From Talinum fruticosum (Eukaryota; Streptophyta; Magnoliopsida; Caryophyllales; Talinaceae), in the NCBI GenBank assembly GCA_021018815.1, contig JAITYX010000016.1, positions 6,277,001 to 6,341,000 of the forward strand: a stretch of DNA of 64,000 bases, read 5' to 3'. Made by a program: the position numbers and the translations under genes. Below, piece by piece: positions 61,356 to 64,000 of the stretch (the first letter of the stretch is position 1; every line of letters starts with the position of its first letter). The notes under the pieces were generated by a model that saw only the letters and a list, made by a program, of their open reading frames with translations, was not told the DNA's origin and ran no database searches.

Positions 61356-62968
61356 TCAGCAAGGAGTAAACGATAGAATGTGAGTAGTCAGATCATCCAA
61401 TGATTTGTATGAAGAGCCTTCTTCCCTGATGCATTGATCTGCCGTTTCCTTCAAAACAGCTGCCCTTTCTCTCATCTCTTGACCTTCCTTTTCCACCATC
61501 AGTCTTCTGATCGCTCTCTCTATTTCCTGTCTGTCCAATCCCTTCTCCAACTGCAAGCCAACCTGCCAAGTGTCACTTATTTGTCTGGCATTTGTCTTCT
61601 GATCACCAAAACTAGGAGAGCAAATCGTTGGTACACCTTCTGAAATGCTTTCAAGGGTTGAATTCCATCCACAGTGAGTCCAAAATCCTCCTATAGCAGG
61701 ATGGGCCAAAACTTGTAGCTGTAACGACCACGGGATGATGTGGCCTCTTCCTGCCACATTCTTTAGAAAATCCTCTGGAAATTGGTCATTCTTGTATGAG
61801 CTATCAATCAACTCAGATCGAACTACCCACAAAAATGGTTGCTTACTATTGACCAGTGCCCAAGCTACCTCCATATGCTCTTCTTTGCTTAAAACTGCAA
61901 TAGTTCCAAAGCTCACATGAAGTACTGATTTTGGTGCTTGTGTGTTTAGCCAAGTGAGGTAGCTCTGGTCATGTGTGACTACTCGGGTATTATAACTTGA
62001 AGGGTATTTGTGAAGCGGGCCTATGGGAAAGATAGGAACAGATGGAATAATATTGCAAACTCTGCCTAAAATCGAGCCTTCAAGTTCTGTGAATGTGTTG
62101 CAGATGAATCCCTGAGTGCAACGTTTCATTTCTTTAACCATGGGAAGCACTGAATGATGGTGTACCTCTGAAGTAAGGTCTTTGACTTTGAGGGGTGGAA
62201 CCTCAGGTACTGGGTCTTCTTTGTGAGCCTCTGATAGATGAAGAGAACACAAGAAAATGAAGGAAAACAAAAATATATTCTATATAAAGAAGGTGAAATA
62301 TAATGATACATATTCCCTAGTATTGTCGTTCCTTCTCTTTACGAGATTTTCTTGCAGCATCTACACTATTCCAGCTGATAAATGAACCTGTTTTTTTGTT
62401 GGTACTTCTTATTGGCTTGTTTTGCTTGAGGTGATGAATTGAACTAGAAGAGGAATAGCATGAGTATCTTTTACTTGATGAGGATAAAGTCTGGAGTACC
62501 TTGGAGAGGGAAGTAGCCCTTTTCGCGCAGAAGTGGCAATGCATCATACAGAACAAAAGCCAGGATGCCACTTGTTCTTATCGCAATCTTGGGGAGGTTG
62601 AATGCTTCAGCAACAGTTGTTGCAAAATGCCACATAGGGTCTAGTATCAAGCAAGCTATTGGTTCCTTGCCCTTGGATGCATCCACCACAATCTGGGACA
62701 AGCAATCCCGGAAAGGATACATGCAGCTGCTATTCAGATAAACTACAATCTCAAAAGCATCTGATGGGCGAGGTTCAGCTTTTAACAAACCATCTTCGAT
62801 GTAGCGGAAGGTGAAGTAGGGGAATTCACAAGGATCTGGAGAGTTGAAACGGGTGTGGATTACGGTGACAGAAAAGCCCCTCAAGTGGAGGATTTTTCCT
62901 AAATTCAGCATTGGGGTAATGTGCCCTACAAGTGGTAGAGGGAAGAGTAGCACTCTACAACCCAGCAT
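61356..62968 (-). CDS. UGT H: UGT76-like UDP-glycosyltransferase, intact
   Basis: Exon 1 is 62968-62500 and exon 2 is 62230-61356 (intron of 269 bp, gt/ag, phase 1), giving 447 residues without lesions. The catalytic His16 lies in [20 protein letters not shown] and the dyad Asp110 in CLILDP. The PSPG box is W324 (WSLQLQVLAHP) to Q367 with HCGWNS intact; WSLQ replaces WAPQ. An in-frame ATG at 63109 would add 47 residues, but alignment with G and F supports the start at 62968. The product should glycosylate a small lipophilic acceptor from a UDP-sugar in the cytosol; the acceptor is unknown. It lies head-to-tail with G and shares its N-terminal MLGCRV, so the two are close duplicates with diverged acceptor domains. 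Confidence 0.94.
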
Positions 62969-63369
62969 CCTCTCTTGCTTCCTCCAGTTACCAAGTCTAA
63001 TTGTCCCTTTTGCTTTGTGTAGTTTTTCTATAAATTGTCTTCTGTGTGTTCTTAAACCTACAGACAAAGTGATAAGGTAAAAAGGGAAAGAATAATTAAA
63101 AGAGTCCATTGCTGACTATGCTGCTAGATAAGGCCAGTTATCAATCATGTGATTTAAGTGTCTTATGTTCTTGTTTGTTTGGATAATATCTTATTCTTTA
63201 ATTTCAATATCTGAAAATGATGCATAAATTTTTGAATTATGTCAGCAAGTGGAACGTGATGAGTTAATAGCTCAAAGTGGCACCCAATTATCAATTTTTT
63301 TATTTTCCCACAAACTAGCATTAAATTTTATTTTATTTTTTCTCAGTAGTGCCAAGTCATCAGTGGTTT
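62969..63369. other. Upstream region of UGT H
   Basis: H leader and promoter. No additional coding sequence and no clear core promoter element that I would defend. Confidence 0.6.
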
Positions 63370-63550
63370 TCGGAAAGCCAACAATGCTACCTGTTCTCAG
63401 CGCAATCCTGGGGAGGTTGAATCCTCACCCTCAAAATAAGGATTTTTTTGTTTGTTTTTAAAGTCAGATTAGAATGTGAAGTTGGGGGATTTGGTAGAAT
63501 TAGAAGAGGCAAATAGGGCCTCTAGATTGCTGTGATGGAGAAGGTTAAGT
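63370..63550 (-). pseudogene. Relic of a UGT exon 1
   Basis: Minus-strand reading of 63376-63425 gives NLPRIALRTGS(I)VGF, matching the exon 1 segment of G. 63475-63535 resembles the earlier G segment around the FNSPDPSNFPNFTF codons, with many changes. The sequence between is largely deleted (G has ~190 bases more). It is a deeply decayed fragment, probably of a former neighbour of H. Confidence 0.65.
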
Positions 63551-64000
63551 CAAACGTTTTAACTATGAATTCTCAAAATTGCTCAAAACTGTTTGCTTTC
63601 CAAAGAACTTGAATTATCTAGGATGTTTCAAAAATGGTTTTCTTTCCATTAATGTTTTGGACTTATTTGGTGCAACTATGGAAATCTGATCCAGAAATCA
63701 TTAACTGAAAATCCATATATAATGTATGCCGGGAAGGTTAATTGATACAGTAAGAAAATGGCACAAAACTGTATTCTTTCGGAAAAAAAAAAAAAACCCA
63801 AATTTATTGTACAGTTACTACCATGGTGCAATATATCTCTACATTAGAGGCTTGGTACTGTGAAGACGGAGGACTCGAAGATAACTGAAGATGTGCAGAT
63901 TACAGAAGAAAGGCTCGGTATGGGGTCGCTTCATTGTGTCTTAGGAGGTTGAATTTCCAAACCCTTCTGGCTCCTTGTTGAATTTAGAAAAGGCAAAGAG
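63551..64000. other. Right-hand end of the window
   Basis: AT-rich to ~63840, then a more balanced stretch (63850-64000) that could belong to a neighbouring gene or another relic. I cannot assign it. Confidence 0.5.

Overview
The window is plant nuclear DNA from a eudicot. The genes are intron-containing and widely spaced, the intergenic DNA is AT-rich, and the gene families are plant-specific: R2R3-MYB, DUF620, PMEI-pectinesterase, family-1 glycosyltransferases with a PSPG box, and a class I small heat-shock protein. Plant-type hAT, Stowaway, Tourist, LTR and LINE insertions are frequent. I cannot name the species.

Layout. 1-3.6 kb: last exon of an R2R3-MYB gene of the MYB1/25/109 kind, with the upstream exons off-window. 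6.9-9.8 kb: a two-exon RING-CH (RINGv) membrane protein. 14.1-16.6 kb: a three-exon DUF620 protein, intact at 430 codons. 18.1-22.4 kb (minus): a pectinesterase that has been destroyed. A 1.8 kb hAT-like transposon with a perfect 8-bp target duplication sits after codon 6, and three single-base losses break the frame. 22.4-28.9 kb: AT-rich DNA with LINE relics, microsatellites and MITEs.

28.9-46.6 kb: a tandem array of five plus-strand, two-exon UGT76-like glycosyltransferase copies, called A to E here. All five share one -1 frameshift at the same codon of exon 1. B, C and D nevertheless keep completely open second exons. The copies fall into two types, B/D and C/E. The pair B-C was duplicated as a block to give D-E. 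A looks like a recombinant with a B/D-type upstream region and a C/E-type gene. Later insertions (Stowaway, Tourist, a retroposon, two solo LTRs) have undisturbed sites in the sister units, so their boundaries and relative ages can be read from this window alone. E is cut off and replaced by LTR and tandem-repeat DNA (46.6-49.1 kb).

49.6-50.1 kb: an intact class I small heat-shock protein gene with a heat-shock-element-like upstream block. 50.5-63 kb (minus): three further UGTs. F has one frameshift in a T run. G and H are intact. A 3.1 kb LINE with a 15-bp target duplication lies between F and G. A short UGT exon relic lies upstream of H.

Functionally, the window is a glycosyltransferase birth-and-death cluster next to ordinary single-copy genes. 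By intact sequence, only G and H are clearly capable of making UGT enzymes. F and D are each one base away. Many lesions are single-base losses in homopolymers, so assembly error must be excluded before the pseudogene calls are accepted. The shared frameshift in A-E is the observation least easily explained by random error.
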